Positions 35,074-44,570 of a stretch of 64,000 nucleotides of DNA are shown in pieces. A program made the position numbers and the translations under genes. A model generated the notes under the pieces. That model searched no databases and had not been told where the DNA came from. It worked only from the letters and a program-made list of their open reading frames with translations. The first letter of the stretch is position 1; each line of letters starts with the position of its first letter. This stretch comes from Nitrospirales bacterium LBB_01 (GTDB taxonomy: Bacteria > Nitrospirota > Thermodesulfovibrionia > Thermodesulfovibrionales > Magnetobacteriaceae): assembly GCA_004376055.2 (NCBI GenBank), contig CP049016.1:3100001-3164000 (forward strand). The letters are read 5' to 3'.

Positions 35074-36901
35074 CTTTGTACACCTCCTTGAAAGCAAATC
35101 TTTCCATGGTTATAGCGTTAACAGGGCAGCGGTGAGCGCAAAAGCCGCACCGTATGCATCTGTCCTCATCTTTTATGATAGCGGAGCCGGTTGATCCCTC
35201 TGGGAGTTTACCGTAACGGTTTACATATAGAGCCGTCAAAGTCTCATTCCCTTTGATCTTATCCAGTCCGACCAATCTCAGGCAATACTCCGGGCACACA
35301 TCGGCGCACCCGCCACAAAGAATACATCTGTCTCCGTTAAATATCGTGTTTACGGCACAGTTTAAACACCTGTCGCCTTGCTCATGGGCAGCGTCCTCCC
35401 TAAAACCGGTCTCAACAAGGTTCATTATATTTTTCACCCTCTCTTCAACCGGAGCCGCAGGAACGTGCGCACGTTCTATTTTTTCATATTCAGCTATATG
35501 ATCCACCTTGTTGTCGGCAACCTCACCCTTGCGAAACTCAGCATGTACTTCGTATGTTTTTAATTGCAAATTCCTACCGCTTATATACTCGTGAATCTTT
35601 AGCGCTGCCTTTTTCCCGCTTGCTACAGCATCTATCACGAGTTTTGGGCCATAGGCAACGTCACCTGCCACAAAAAGTCCGTCCAACGATGTGGAAACGC
35701 GGTCTTTGTTGACGCTTATCATGCCGCGCTCTGTCATACTGATGTCCAACCCGCAATTTGACAGGAAAGATAAATCAAAAGCCTGACCGATTGCAAACAT
35801 TACCGTATTGGCAGGCAGCGTTATTATGTCATCCTCGTCATATCTGGGATTAAACTTTCTCTCGCTGTCAAACAGTGAGATGCATCTTTTAAACATCATA
35901 GAGACGGCTTGGTTTTTTTCGTTGAGGTTTATCTTTAGAGGTCCGTAGCTGTTAATTCTCTCAACACCCTCCTCCTCCGCCTCCTCAATTTCTATCTTAT
36001 CGGCCAGCATCTGTTCAAACGCCTCTATGCAGACCAAAGTGACCGAATTTACCCCTTTTTGTCTGACAGAGGTTCGGGCAACGTCGTAAGCGACATTACC
36101 GCCGCCTATTACTACAACATCGGGCCCAATGGTGACATCCTTACCGCAAAACACATCCCTCAGAAAATTCACGCCGCCGATAACCCCTTGTCCTTTTGCT
36201 CCTTCAAGGGGGAGCATTCTGGAGTTCTTAGCGCCAACCGTAATCACAACCGCCGAGGAATTGTCGTATAGCTCTTTGATACTGACGTCTTTTCCCACTG
36301 TGACACCGAGCTTTATCTCCACCCCGAGAGCCATTATGGCGTCAATTTCCGCCTGAAGGATTTCTCTTGAGAGCCTATAGGGAGGAATACCAACGGCACA
36401 CATGCCGCCTGCGATATTTTCCATCTCATAGATGACAGGTTTGTAGCCCATGAGGGCAAGTTCGTGAGCACAGGCAAGACCTGCGGGTCCCGCTCCTATT
36501 ATGGATATGGGTTTGGAATCATCCCCGGCAATCCCCATTATCCCTGAGCCTTTAGAGCGGAGCTGCTGTTTCAAATTATCTACAAATTCCCCTTTATCCG
36601 CATACATCTCCGTACCGTACTTTTCGGTTACAAATCTCTTAAGCGCTCTGATTGATACGGCAGCGTCAATGCCCTTTCGTCTGCAGGCAAGCTCACAGGG
36701 CGCTGCGCAGATTCTGCCGCATATAGAGGCAAGAGGATTAGGGGTCCTGGCTATCCAATACGCTTTTTCATAGTCTCCATCGGCAATTGCTCTTACATAA
36801 CCTCTGGAGTCGGTGTTGACAGGGCACCCGGTCTGACACCTTACATTCTGCTTCCAGTACTTATAGTCCGGAATCACTACCTCAAAAATTCGTTTGATCA
36901 T
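35063..36901 (-). CDS. GltD-like flavin oxidoreductase with ferredoxin domains
   Basis: A 612-residue cytoplasmic protein. The N-terminal region has the GltD-type Cys cluster (CQTGCPVN, ICGRICAAPCELACRR). The FAD site is SIIGAGPAGLACAHEL near residue 133 and the NAD(P) site is VVVIGGGNVAYDVA near 262. A second FAD-binding motif (GLFVAGDVAYGP) follows near 415. The C-terminus has CILCGGCADVCPEYC and CIRCGFCAHRCPVN, two [4Fe-4S] ferredoxin motifs. As first gene of the Rieske/cytochrome b operon it may link the quinol complex to NAD(P)H or ferredoxin. Related gene sets with a pyridine-nucleotide oxidoreductase beside Rieske/cytochrome b are known in anammox bacteria. Its direction of electron flow is unknown. 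Confidence 0.9.
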   Translation of the reverse strand: MIKRIFEVVIPDYKYWKQNVRCQTGCPVNTDSRGYVRAIADGDYEKAYWIARTPNPLASICGRICAAPCELACRRKGIDAAVSIRALKRFVTEKYGTEMYADKGEFVDNLKQQLRSKGSGIMGIAGDDSKPISIIGAGPAGLACAHELALMGYKPVIYEMENIAGGMCAVGIPPYRLSREILQAEIDAIMALGVEIKLGVTVGKDVSIKELYDNSSAVVITVGAKNSRMLPLEGAKGQGVIGGVNFLRDVFCGKDVTIGPDVVVIGGGNVAYDVARTSVRQKGVNSVTLVCIEAFEQMLADKIEIEEAEEEGVERINSYGPLKINLNEKNQAVSMMFKRCISLFDSERKFNPRYDEDDIITLPANTVMFAIGQAFDLSFLSNCGLDISMTERGMISVNKDRVSTSLDGLFVAGDVAYGPKLVIDAVASGKKAALKIHEYISGRNLQLKTYEVHAEFRKGEVADNKVDHIAEYEKIERAHVPAAPVEERVKNIMNLVETGFREDAAHEQGDRCLNCAVNTIFNGDRCILCGGCADVCPEYCLRLVGLDKIKGNETLTALYVNRYGKLPEGSTGSAIIKDEDRCIRCGFCAHRCPVNAITMERFAFKEVYKDEE

Positions 36902-37240
36902 AGAATGCTCCTTTTTCTAATCCTCAATACTCAAAGGCTGCCTGAAAATATCACTAAAAAAACATTCCACAACAGCCAGCACCATCATTGCACATTAACC
37001 ACCACTGTGTCAACTTTTTTTAAATCCTTAAAACAGTTCAACTACTATACGCAAAATCTTAAAAAAAGGTGGATTAGTATAACATATTATTTTTTAGAAG
37101 AACATACAAATTCCAGAGAATATTTCTTGAGAAAATAATTATTGCTTACAAAGTTACAACAAAGACAATATTAATATTTTTTGTAATGCCACACCCTTAG
37201 GCACCGGATAATGATGCATAAGGGTGTGAAGATGTTTGCA
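36902..37240. promoter_or_regulatory. Upstream region of the quinol-complex operon
   Basis: This 339 bp gap has no coding signal. On the minus strand TTGACA at 37013-37008 is followed 18 bases later by AATGAT, a possible sigma-70 promoter for the operon at 36901. An inverted repeat CACACCCTTA/TAAGGGTGTG (37190-37228) lies after the NosL-barrel gene on the plus side of the gap; no U-run follows it on either strand, so its role is unclear. Confidence 0.45.
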
Positions 37241-38665
37241 TTAAAACATTACTTGAATGCCTGCAGTCATAAACCATGAGGTTTTCATCTGCAGACCGTT
37301 TAGATCCTGAAACAATGGCATACCGCCCTCTACACCTACACTGAATGGACCTTTTGTAAAACTAAGACCAAGTGTACCATCCAGGCGTTGTCCTCCATAA
37401 TTAGACGTCACCGAATCAGGCATAGGAGCGCTTGTGTTTATCTTGGCAATTTCAGTGTCCTCTCCTCTAATTGCGCCGGTGTTGTTGTATGTCAGACGAA
37501 GCCATGTGGCAGCAGGTCCCAGAGCACGTTGGAGCCATGTCATTGCCTTAAAATTATCCCCATAACTCCAACCGTTATTGTTTTTGCCGGTATGCCAGGT
37601 GTACATAGCCTGTCCACCGTAGTTCCAGTTTCCATCGTCTGTTGTTGCAGATACAGTAATGGCGGGTTTTAGGTCAAGAGTTCCATCCCCTGGCTGCATG
37701 TCGTAAGGCGCACGATATGTAGTTTTCATCATTGTGACCTGCTGATTAATGTCGCCAGATGGCAGACTGACTCCAACACTTCCTGTAAGATATTTATTTA
37801 TCTTGTATATACCTCTTAACTCTGAATCTCCAATGCCTTCAGTTTTCATCGGGTCCTCGGTTGTTATGCCTTTTTTTGACATCGGCCCCATATCCATTAG
37901 CATTCCCATTTTATAAGACAAGTAAGTTGTCATTGCCATCACAGTCCATCTGTCCGTAACTCCGTACATTAACATCAACATGTGCATGTCCATTGTCATA
38001 TCGGTAGGGATCATCATGTACTTGTAAGGGGTATTTCTTTTGTATCCAACATCTGACTGACTGACATCAGATGTGCCGTCCCTAAGACCCCTCATGTCCA
38101 TGTGCATATACTTATAATTGACCATCCACATGCCGGCTGGGTGCGTGTGATAGACATCGTCACCAAATGCCGGGTTATATACCAGTTGAGAGCCGGCTCC
38201 CATATTCATGTGCATCATATCGTGCCCGCCATGGGGGGCAGTAGCTGCCTCCTTCTGTGCTGTATCCAATGCTGATTCAAAAGATGTAATATTCCCGCCG
38301 TTTGCTTGCGTATATTTTACGGCATCCTCTTTTTTAGCAAAAGCCCATTTTGCGACAGAGCTCATGACACCCTCCTTAGCTCCCCCAACTACCCAAAACG
38401 CAGCTCTTGCATCAATCAGCTCCTTTGTAACATAATCAGCTGCCTTTAGAGATTCAATTTTAGCATCTGAATGTTCTTTCATATAATTTGCAGTACAATT
38501 AATAGAGCAAAAATCCACCTTTGTGCCGTTAGTATAAACAATCTGCATACGGCTGCGAGCATCCAGCTCCATTCCACAAAAGGTACATTTTCCTGTGTCG
38601 GCAGCTACAGCTGTCACAGAAGCAAGTAACAAATAAGCTGTAAGAATAATAGACATAATTTTCAT
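37241..38665 (-). CDS. NosL-like domain fused to outer-membrane barrel, Met/His-rich
   Basis: A 474-residue exported protein. The signal peptide ends near VAA (residue 22). Residues about 25-150 are a NosL-like metal-binding domain (CTFCGMELDARSRMQ, DFCSINCTANYMKEH). A Met/His-rich stretch follows (GGHDMMHMNMG near 149, then MHMDMRG and MTMDMHMLMLMYG). The remainder is a beta-rich outer-membrane-type domain ending in aromatic-rich strands (WFMTAGIQVMF). NosL normally is a small copper chaperone or lipoprotein. Here the domain sits on what looks like an outer-membrane barrel, suggesting copper capture or delivery at the outer membrane. A GGAGAG site precedes the ATG. Next to a five-haem cytochrome operon. 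Confidence 0.78.
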   Translation of the reverse strand: MKIMSIILTAYLLLASVTAVAADTGKCTFCGMELDARSRMQIVYTNGTKVDFCSINCTANYMKEHSDAKIESLKAADYVTKELIDARAAFWVVGGAKEGVMSSVAKWAFAKKEDAVKYTQANGGNITSFESALDTAQKEAATAPHGGHDMMHMNMGAGSQLVYNPAFGDDVYHTHPAGMWMVNYKYMHMDMRGLRDGTSDVSQSDVGYKRNTPYKYMMIPTDMTMDMHMLMLMYGVTDRWTVMAMTTYLSYKMGMLMDMGPMSKKGITTEDPMKTEGIGDSELRGIYKINKYLTGSVGVSLPSGDINQQVTMMKTTYRAPYDMQPGDGTLDLKPAITVSATTDDGNWNYGGQAMYTWHTGKNNNGWSYGDNFKAMTWLQRALGPAATWLRLTYNNTGAIRGEDTEIAKINTSAPMPDSVTSNYGGQRLDGTLGLSFTKGPFSVGVEGGMPLFQDLNGLQMKTSWFMTAGIQVMF

Positions 38666-38782
38666 AACAAAATCTCTCCTTTTAATATTAAGTTATACCA
38701 TTTCTTTACAACAAGGGAGTTGCTTTAATAGCCAACTCCCCTATGTTTACATGGCGCAGCCGATATGGTCAAAATCCCCGAC

Positions 38783-40060
38783 TTACTGCTTGTGACCCTT
38801 TATGCTCACAAATTTTGAGAACTTACCAAGTTCATATACGGCCTCTTTCACCCCTGGCTCCATAATGAGCGTCAGAGACACATCTACCACTGCATCTTCT
38901 ACATCCTTTGGCAGTTTTATCTCAAACGTCTCCTCGTTAGTCTTAAAGGGCTGCAGTGCAGTGTCCCGCATAAGCGTCAGTTTCCTTAATGAAGCAAACA
39001 CTACCTTGTTTTCGGCATCGCCCCGTTTTTTCTGCGGGTAATAATACTTCGTATCAGTGAAAAGCTCTTTGCCCTCTTTTGATTTAACTCTTACTTTCAA
39101 CAAAAAGTGTTTTGTTGACGGGCAGCCGTCTGTAAATCTGTGTCCGATTTCCTCTGACCATACCTTTGTCTTTACAACGACCATCGGAGTGAAAATCAGC
39201 TCCGGCACTTTTATTTGCTGAGTGTAGGCCATTGCCGATACGTCAAACTTTATGTGCTTTTTCAGTCTGTCAAGCTCATACGCATGGTCTTGATAGTTTG
39301 GCGGAAAACGATGCCCTGTGTTTGAAGCTCTCATGTGGCAGTCCTGACAGCTTTTGTCTCCTCCGTTTGGTATATAGTTCTGCAGCCAGCTGTCAAGGTT
39401 TGATACGCACCACAGCGGCTCTGAGGCAGGGAGGACGAGGGAGGTTATAACATTTGGCCCCTGATGGCACTGTCCGCAAAAAGAGGAATCCTCCATCATC
39501 TCATGACGCTTTGATTTTGTAAATACCGAATCTGCGTGTACGCCGCCGAGATCCTTATTGCCATACACAGTGTCGGGTTCGGGATTGCCGTCTCTGAATT
39601 TCCTTATGATTGAAACCTGATTGTGGCATACGATGCAGTTTATCTGTAATTTATCCAGCACGTCATAGTTCTCTTTTAAAACCGCATCGGCAAGTTCCTG
39701 TGCAGCCTTTTCCGACATCTCTCTAAGCTGAGGCACGTGGCAGACAAAACACGGCATCATGTAATCTTTTATGCTCTTGGTTACTTCATTTGATTTCTTA
39801 AACTCGCCCTTTTCCGGGTTACGCTGCTTAAGATAATCCTGTAGTGTGCCAAGAACCTTATTGAACGGCCCTGTCATCGGCATCGAATGGGCTGCCTTTT
39901 CCCAGTCTGTGTAGATTTGTTCGTGGCACTGCTTACATCGTGTTGAATCATATGCTGTGATTACTTCTTTCAATGTCCCGTACTCTTTTGCTTTTGCTGA
40001 CGCTGGAATCATCAGAGCGCAAATAAAGACAACTGTCGCTATCAATCTAAAAACTCGCAT
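38783..40060 (-). CDS. Five-haem cytochrome c, exported
   Basis: About 425 residues from the ATG at 40060 (MRVFRLIATVV), which follows GAGGAGG; the TTG five codons earlier overlaps that site and is less likely. Signal peptide residues 1-23. CxxCH sites: CKQCH, CFVCH, CIVCH, CGQCH, CQDCH, all in the N-terminal two thirds; the C-terminal 150 residues are a beta-rich domain without haem sites. This resembles multihaem cytochromes of the c554/NrfB-like class with an appended domain. It may pass electrons to outer acceptors or reduce nitrogen or sulfur compounds; the reaction cannot be told. Confidence 0.85.
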   Translation of the reverse strand: MRVFRLIATVVFICALMIPASAKAKEYGTLKEVITAYDSTRCKQCHEQIYTDWEKAAHSMPMTGPFNKVLGTLQDYLKQRNPEKGEFKKSNEVTKSIKDYMMPCFVCHVPQLREMSEKAAQELADAVLKENYDVLDKLQINCIVCHNQVSIIRKFRDGNPEPDTVYGNKDLGGVHADSVFTKSKRHEMMEDSSFCGQCHQGPNVITSLVLPASEPLWCVSNLDSWLQNYIPNGGDKSCQDCHMRASNTGHRFPPNYQDHAYELDRLKKHIKFDVSAMAYTQQIKVPELIFTPMVVVKTKVWSEEIGHRFTDGCPSTKHFLLKVRVKSKEGKELFTDTKYYYPQKKRGDAENKVVFASLRKLTLMRDTALQPFKTNEETFEIKLPKDVEDAVVDVSLTLIMEPGVKEAVYELGKFSKFVSIKGHKQ

Positions 40061-40116
40061 GGATTTCCTCCTCAATGAATTTTATAGCTTTTGATTTGAA
40101 GAAATACTACTGGCTT

Positions 40117-40404
40117 TTATGCAGACTGAGGAGGATGACTTATTTCGGTTAAAAGAACTGGTTTATGGGAGGTAAAACTTTGAAATCTTTTTGGCTCAGA
40201 TATATTAAATAAGATTGTTTCTGTCATTTGTTCAATAACAACTGGTATATCTGTCACATGTACTCCAGCTATTGTGGTTTTACAGATGTCAAGGGTTAAA
40301 ATCATTTGCTTACCGTTAAAAGGCGTACCTGCAGAGACAGCAACAGGAACAAACACAGCGCTTAATACAAATGCCACAACTAAAGCGACAGCCACCGCTT
40401 TCAT
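40117..40404 (-). CDS. Small exported protein, unknown
   Basis: A 95-residue frame with a strong signal peptide (residues 1-25) and a short mature part of beta-prone sequence with one Cys. It lies 56 bases before the five-haem cytochrome start and is co-directional, so it could be an accessory. No clear ribosome site precedes the ATG. Not recognised; coding status is moderately likely because of the signal peptide. Confidence 0.5.
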   Translation of the reverse strand: MKAVAVALVVAFVLSAVFVPVAVSAGTPFNGKQMILTLDICKTTIAGVHVTDIPVVIEQMTETILFNISEPKRFQSFTSHKPVLLTEISHPPQSA

Positions 40405-40486
40405 AGTACAATGATAATATTATTGCAAAATAAAAGTCAAGCTACAGGAAAAGCTGGTGTGAAAAGTTGATTTGAAAATTTTTTTG

Positions 40487-40514
40487 TTGACAAAGACATA
40501 ACCGGTATGATAAG
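40487..40514 (+). promoter_or_regulatory. Possible promoter of gcvH-lpd
   Basis: TTGACA at 40487-40492 with a 16 bp spacer to GATAAG at 40509-40514. It lies about 55 bases before the gcvH ATG. No glycine riboswitch pattern was seen in this leader. Confidence 0.4.
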
Positions 40515-40569
40515 AAATTGTAGGCCCTGTAATTGATGATGGGAAAAAAACTATTTCAGGAGGTATAGG

Positions 40570-40956
40570 ATGAATCCAGAGGATCTTCGTTACCATAAGA
40601 AGCACACATGGGTGAGTCTTTCAGGTAAGAAAGCAACGATAGGGATAACGGATTATGCGCAGGACGCACTGGGGGATATAGTCTATCTGGATTTGCCGGA
40701 AATGGACACAGAGGTTGAGGCTAACACGGAGATGTCTGAGATAGAATCAACGAAGGCGACCTCGTCGGTTGTTGCGCCGGTTAGCGGCACAATAGTCAGC
40801 ATAAATGAAGAGCTTGAGGATGCTCCTGAGGTGATAAACGAGGACCCTTACGGTAAGGGCTGGATAGCTGTAGTGGAGATGAGCGACGAGTCGGAGCTTG
40901 ACGACCTTATGGATCTACCGGAGTATGAAAAGTTTGTAGAAGAGGAAGAGGGATGA
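40570..40956 (+). CDS. gcvH: Glycine cleavage system H protein
   Basis: A 128-residue lipoyl carrier. The lipoylated Lys is in EIESTKATSSV near residue 62, preceded by YLDLPEMDTEVEAN, with the N-terminal HTWVSLSGKKATIGITDYA. It carries the aminomethyl group between P and T proteins in glycine cleavage, or serves as lipoate donor. AGGAGG precedes the ATG. The P and T genes are not in the window; lpd overlaps its stop. Confidence 0.96.
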   Translation: MNPEDLRYHKKHTWVSLSGKKATIGITDYAQDALGDIVYLDLPEMDTEVEANTEMSEIESTKATSSVVAPVSGTIVSINEELEDAPEVINEDPYGKGWIAVVEMSDESELDDLMDLPEYEKFVEEEEG

Positions 40957-42338
40957 AATTAGCAATATTGGGAGCAGGCCCGGGAGGCTATGTAGCCGCC
41001 CTTAAGGCTGCTCAAATGGGGGCCGATGTAACCGTCATTGAGGGAAAAGAAGTCGGGGGCACATGTTTAAACGAGGGCTGTATTCCCACAAAAACTCTGA
41101 TTGCCTCAGCGGAGGCATATTCAAAAGCTAAACATCTCGGCGACTTCGGAATAGATGTAACCGGAGAGATAAAACCAAATCCATCAAAGATTCTTGCTAG
41201 AAAAAACGATGTCATTTCCACTCAGGTTAAGGGAATAAGGGGACTGTTTAAAAGTTGGGGGGTTAAGTTAAAAGAAGGTCGTGGAGAGTTTATATCTGAA
41301 AAGGAAATACGAATATCGTTAAAAGACGGCAGTGAGGAAACTCTTACTGCAGATAAATTCATAGTGGCCACAGGCTCAAGACCTGCTGAGATTCCGATTT
41401 TCCCGTTTGACGGTAAACGCATACTTAACAGCACCGATGCTCTGGAGATTAGCTCCATTCCAGCCTCTATGATAATTGTCGGTGCTGGGGTTATGGGCTG
41501 TGAGTTTGCCTGTATTTATCAGGAGTTTGGCACAGAGGTGACGATGGTTGAGTTGATGCCCCGAGCGCTTACCACTGAAGACCCTGAGATTTCACAAACC
41601 ATCGAACGAGAGTTAAAGAAAAAGAAGATAAAGCTATTTACTGGCGTTAAAGTTGAAAAGGTATCGGTGGAGGCAAATGGCGTAAAGGTATCATTGTCAA
41701 ATGGCAAGGAACTGTCGGCGGAAAAGCTCCTTGTTACTATCGGCAGAGCGTTTAACTCACAAGGCATGGGACTGGATAAGGTGAGTGTGGAAACCGGTAA
41801 GCGAGGAGAGATAAAGGTAAACAGATACATGGAGACGTCCAATCCGGACGTATACGCAATAGGGGACGTTACAGGCGGAATGTTATTAGCCCATACGGCC
41901 TCAAAAGAGGGCATTGCTGCGGCAAACAACATTATGGGGCACACAGAGGAAATGGACTATACTGTGGTTCCCGGTGGAATATTTACTCATCCTGAGATAG
42001 GTTCGGTTGGGCTTAGAGAGCATCAACTTGAGGAAAGGGGGGTAAAGTACAGAGTGGGCAGGTTTCAGTACCGGGCCCTTGGCAAAGCTCATGCAATGGG
42101 TGAAATTTCGGGGCTTTTTAAGGTCATCTCCGATGAGGATGCCAAACGGATACTGGGAGTGCACATAATAGGGCAAAACGCCTCCGACATAGTTCATGAG
42201 GCGGCAGTAGCCATGAAAAACGGATTGACGGTGCAGGATTTGGCAGAAACCATTCATGCCCATCCGACTCTTTCCGAGGGGCTAATGGAGGCAGCCGAGG
42301 ACGTTTTGGGGCACGCCATTCATATGCCTAAAAAATAG
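40953..42338 (+). CDS. lpd: Dihydrolipoyl dehydrogenase
   Basis: A 461-residue FAD disulfide oxidoreductase that reoxidises the lipoyl arm (E3 or L protein). FAD fold LGAGPGGYVAALKAA, redox disulfide GGTCLNEGCIPTK (Cys-X4-Cys) near residue 36, NAD fold IIVGAGVMGCEFA near 172, and C-terminal His-Glu pair in HAHPTLSEG near 443. The start overlaps the gcvH stop by four bases, supporting a glycine-cleavage L-protein role. Confidence 0.95.
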   Translation: MKLAILGAGPGGYVAALKAAQMGADVTVIEGKEVGGTCLNEGCIPTKTLIASAEAYSKAKHLGDFGIDVTGEIKPNPSKILARKNDVISTQVKGIRGLFKSWGVKLKEGRGEFISEKEIRISLKDGSEETLTADKFIVATGSRPAEIPIFPFDGKRILNSTDALEISSIPASMIIVGAGVMGCEFACIYQEFGTEVTMVELMPRALTTEDPEISQTIERELKKKKIKLFTGVKVEKVSVEANGVKVSLSNGKELSAEKLLVTIGRAFNSQGMGLDKVSVETGKRGEIKVNRYMETSNPDVYAIGDVTGGMLLAHTASKEGIAAANNIMGHTEEMDYTVVPGGIFTHPEIGSVGLREHQLEERGVKYRVGRFQYRALGKAHAMGEISGLFKVISDEDAKRILGVHIIGQNASDIVHEAAVAMKNGLTVQDLAETIHAHPTLSEGLMEAAEDVLGHAIHMPKK

Positions 42339-42377
42339 GTACCATTGTTGGTTTAAGGTGAGAGTTGTTTGAAATGA

Positions 42378-43709
<1,332 letters not shown>

Positions 43710-43721
43710 TTTAGATATAAC

Positions 43722-43753
43722 CACTCAGGGAGTACGCATTGTCTCCCTGAGTG
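43722..43753 (+). terminator. Hairpin after eno
   Basis: An 11 bp perfect stem CACTCAGGGAG/CTCCCTGAGTG with a 10-base loop, followed by a weak T-containing stretch. It probably ends or attenuates eno transcription before the ftsB-like gene. Confidence 0.65.
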
Positions 43754-43807
43754 TGTTACAATACTAAAGGTGACAGAGCATGAAACTAAGAGAAGGACGG
43801 CAATTTA

Positions 43808-44164
43808 TTGAACAATCTTTTAAGGACGCAAATTATAAAAGAGCGTAAGAATCGAAGTCGTGTTTTTGTATTTTTGTTTACGATAGCCTTTGTGCTGATA
43901 ATGTTTGATTTGGTCTTTGATGACATGGGAGTGCTGCGGTACATGAAACTCAAACAGGAGGAGAAGGTGCTTGAGACCAGCATATCGGACATGGAAAAAA
44001 GCATAGTCAAACTGAAAGAAGAAATTGGAGTGATAAGAAGCGATCCGTTTTACATAGAAAAACAGGCACGTGAGGACCTTGGGCTTGCTAAACCCGATGA
44101 ATATACCTTTAAATTTGAAAACCCTGAGGCATCTAAAGAGAAAAATAAAAAACAGACAAAATAA
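43808..44164 (+). CDS. FtsB/DivIC-family septum formation initiator
   Basis: A 118-residue protein with one transmembrane helix (about residues 16-36), a leucine-zipper-like coiled coil (about 45-80) and the family motif around DPFYIEKQAREDLGLAKPDEYTF, read in two parts (YIEKQAREDLGL, AKPDEY). It bridges division proteins FtsL and FtsQ in the septum. The likely start is TTG at 43808 with AGAAGGA about ten bases upstream. A short out-of-frame ORF of 22 codons (43780-43848, ATG after AAAGGTGA) overlaps the start and could be a leader or a coupling ORF. Its position beside eno is common for ftsB. Confidence 0.85.
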   Translation: MNNLLRTQIIKERKNRSRVFVFLFTIAFVLIMFDLVFDDMGVLRYMKLKQEEKVLETSISDMEKSIVKLKEEIGVIRSDPFYIEKQAREDLGLAKPDEYTFKFENPEASKEKNKKQTK

Positions 44165-44570
44165 ACTATTTTGTGTTTGAAGTTGTCACGCCTTGGCTTT
44201 TCCTGATATTTGATTTTATAAATGACATAAAACTCATTGATTTTAATTACTATAGTGACATGCAAAAGTGCATTCATATTGAATTTATTAAAGACGAGAT
44301 TGCCCTACCCTAAAGGTGATTCCCCTGATCCATTACGTGGGTTTGCAATGACAGCAAGGAGTTGTTTTGTCAGTATTTTTTTATTCGTCATTGCGAGGAG
44401 CGTTAGCGACCAGGGGCATCCCCTCAGGGGAGGGCAATCTCAGCTCTTAAAAATAATGAATAGAATTATGCACATTGCTATGAATTTACTTTCTTGTGTT
44501 TTTTGTTATAATCTTCAAGTTATAGAAATTAAATGACAATAATGCTGTTGTAGTTTTTAGGTGGTGCTTT
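44165..44570. other. Intergenic region with palindromic repeat
   Basis: This 406 bp region contains a palindromic doublet (44296-44441). The rest is AT-rich with no visible gene; an open frame across the repeat (44237-44536) has no family features and is not called. Confidence 0.7.
44296..44441. repeat. REPIN-like element of GAGATTGCCCT type
   Basis: The outer ends are inverted (GAGATTGCCCT at left, AGGGCAATCTC at right). Inside, GATTCCCCTGATCC and a GTCATTGCGAGGAGCGTTAGCGAC module with CCCCTCAGGGG palindrome form paired hairpins. Repeats of this form are common in intergenic DNA of some deltaproteobacteria and Nitrospirota (recalled, not searched). Confidence 0.7.

Noticed and set aside
40405-40569. 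Glycine riboswitch before gcvH
   Set aside because: The 165 bp leader lacks the expected tandem aptamer stems; only a possible promoter is seen.
44237-44536. 99-codon frame between ftsB and the Thr-rich gene
   Set aside because: It runs through the palindromic repeat element and has composition of repeat-derived sequence.
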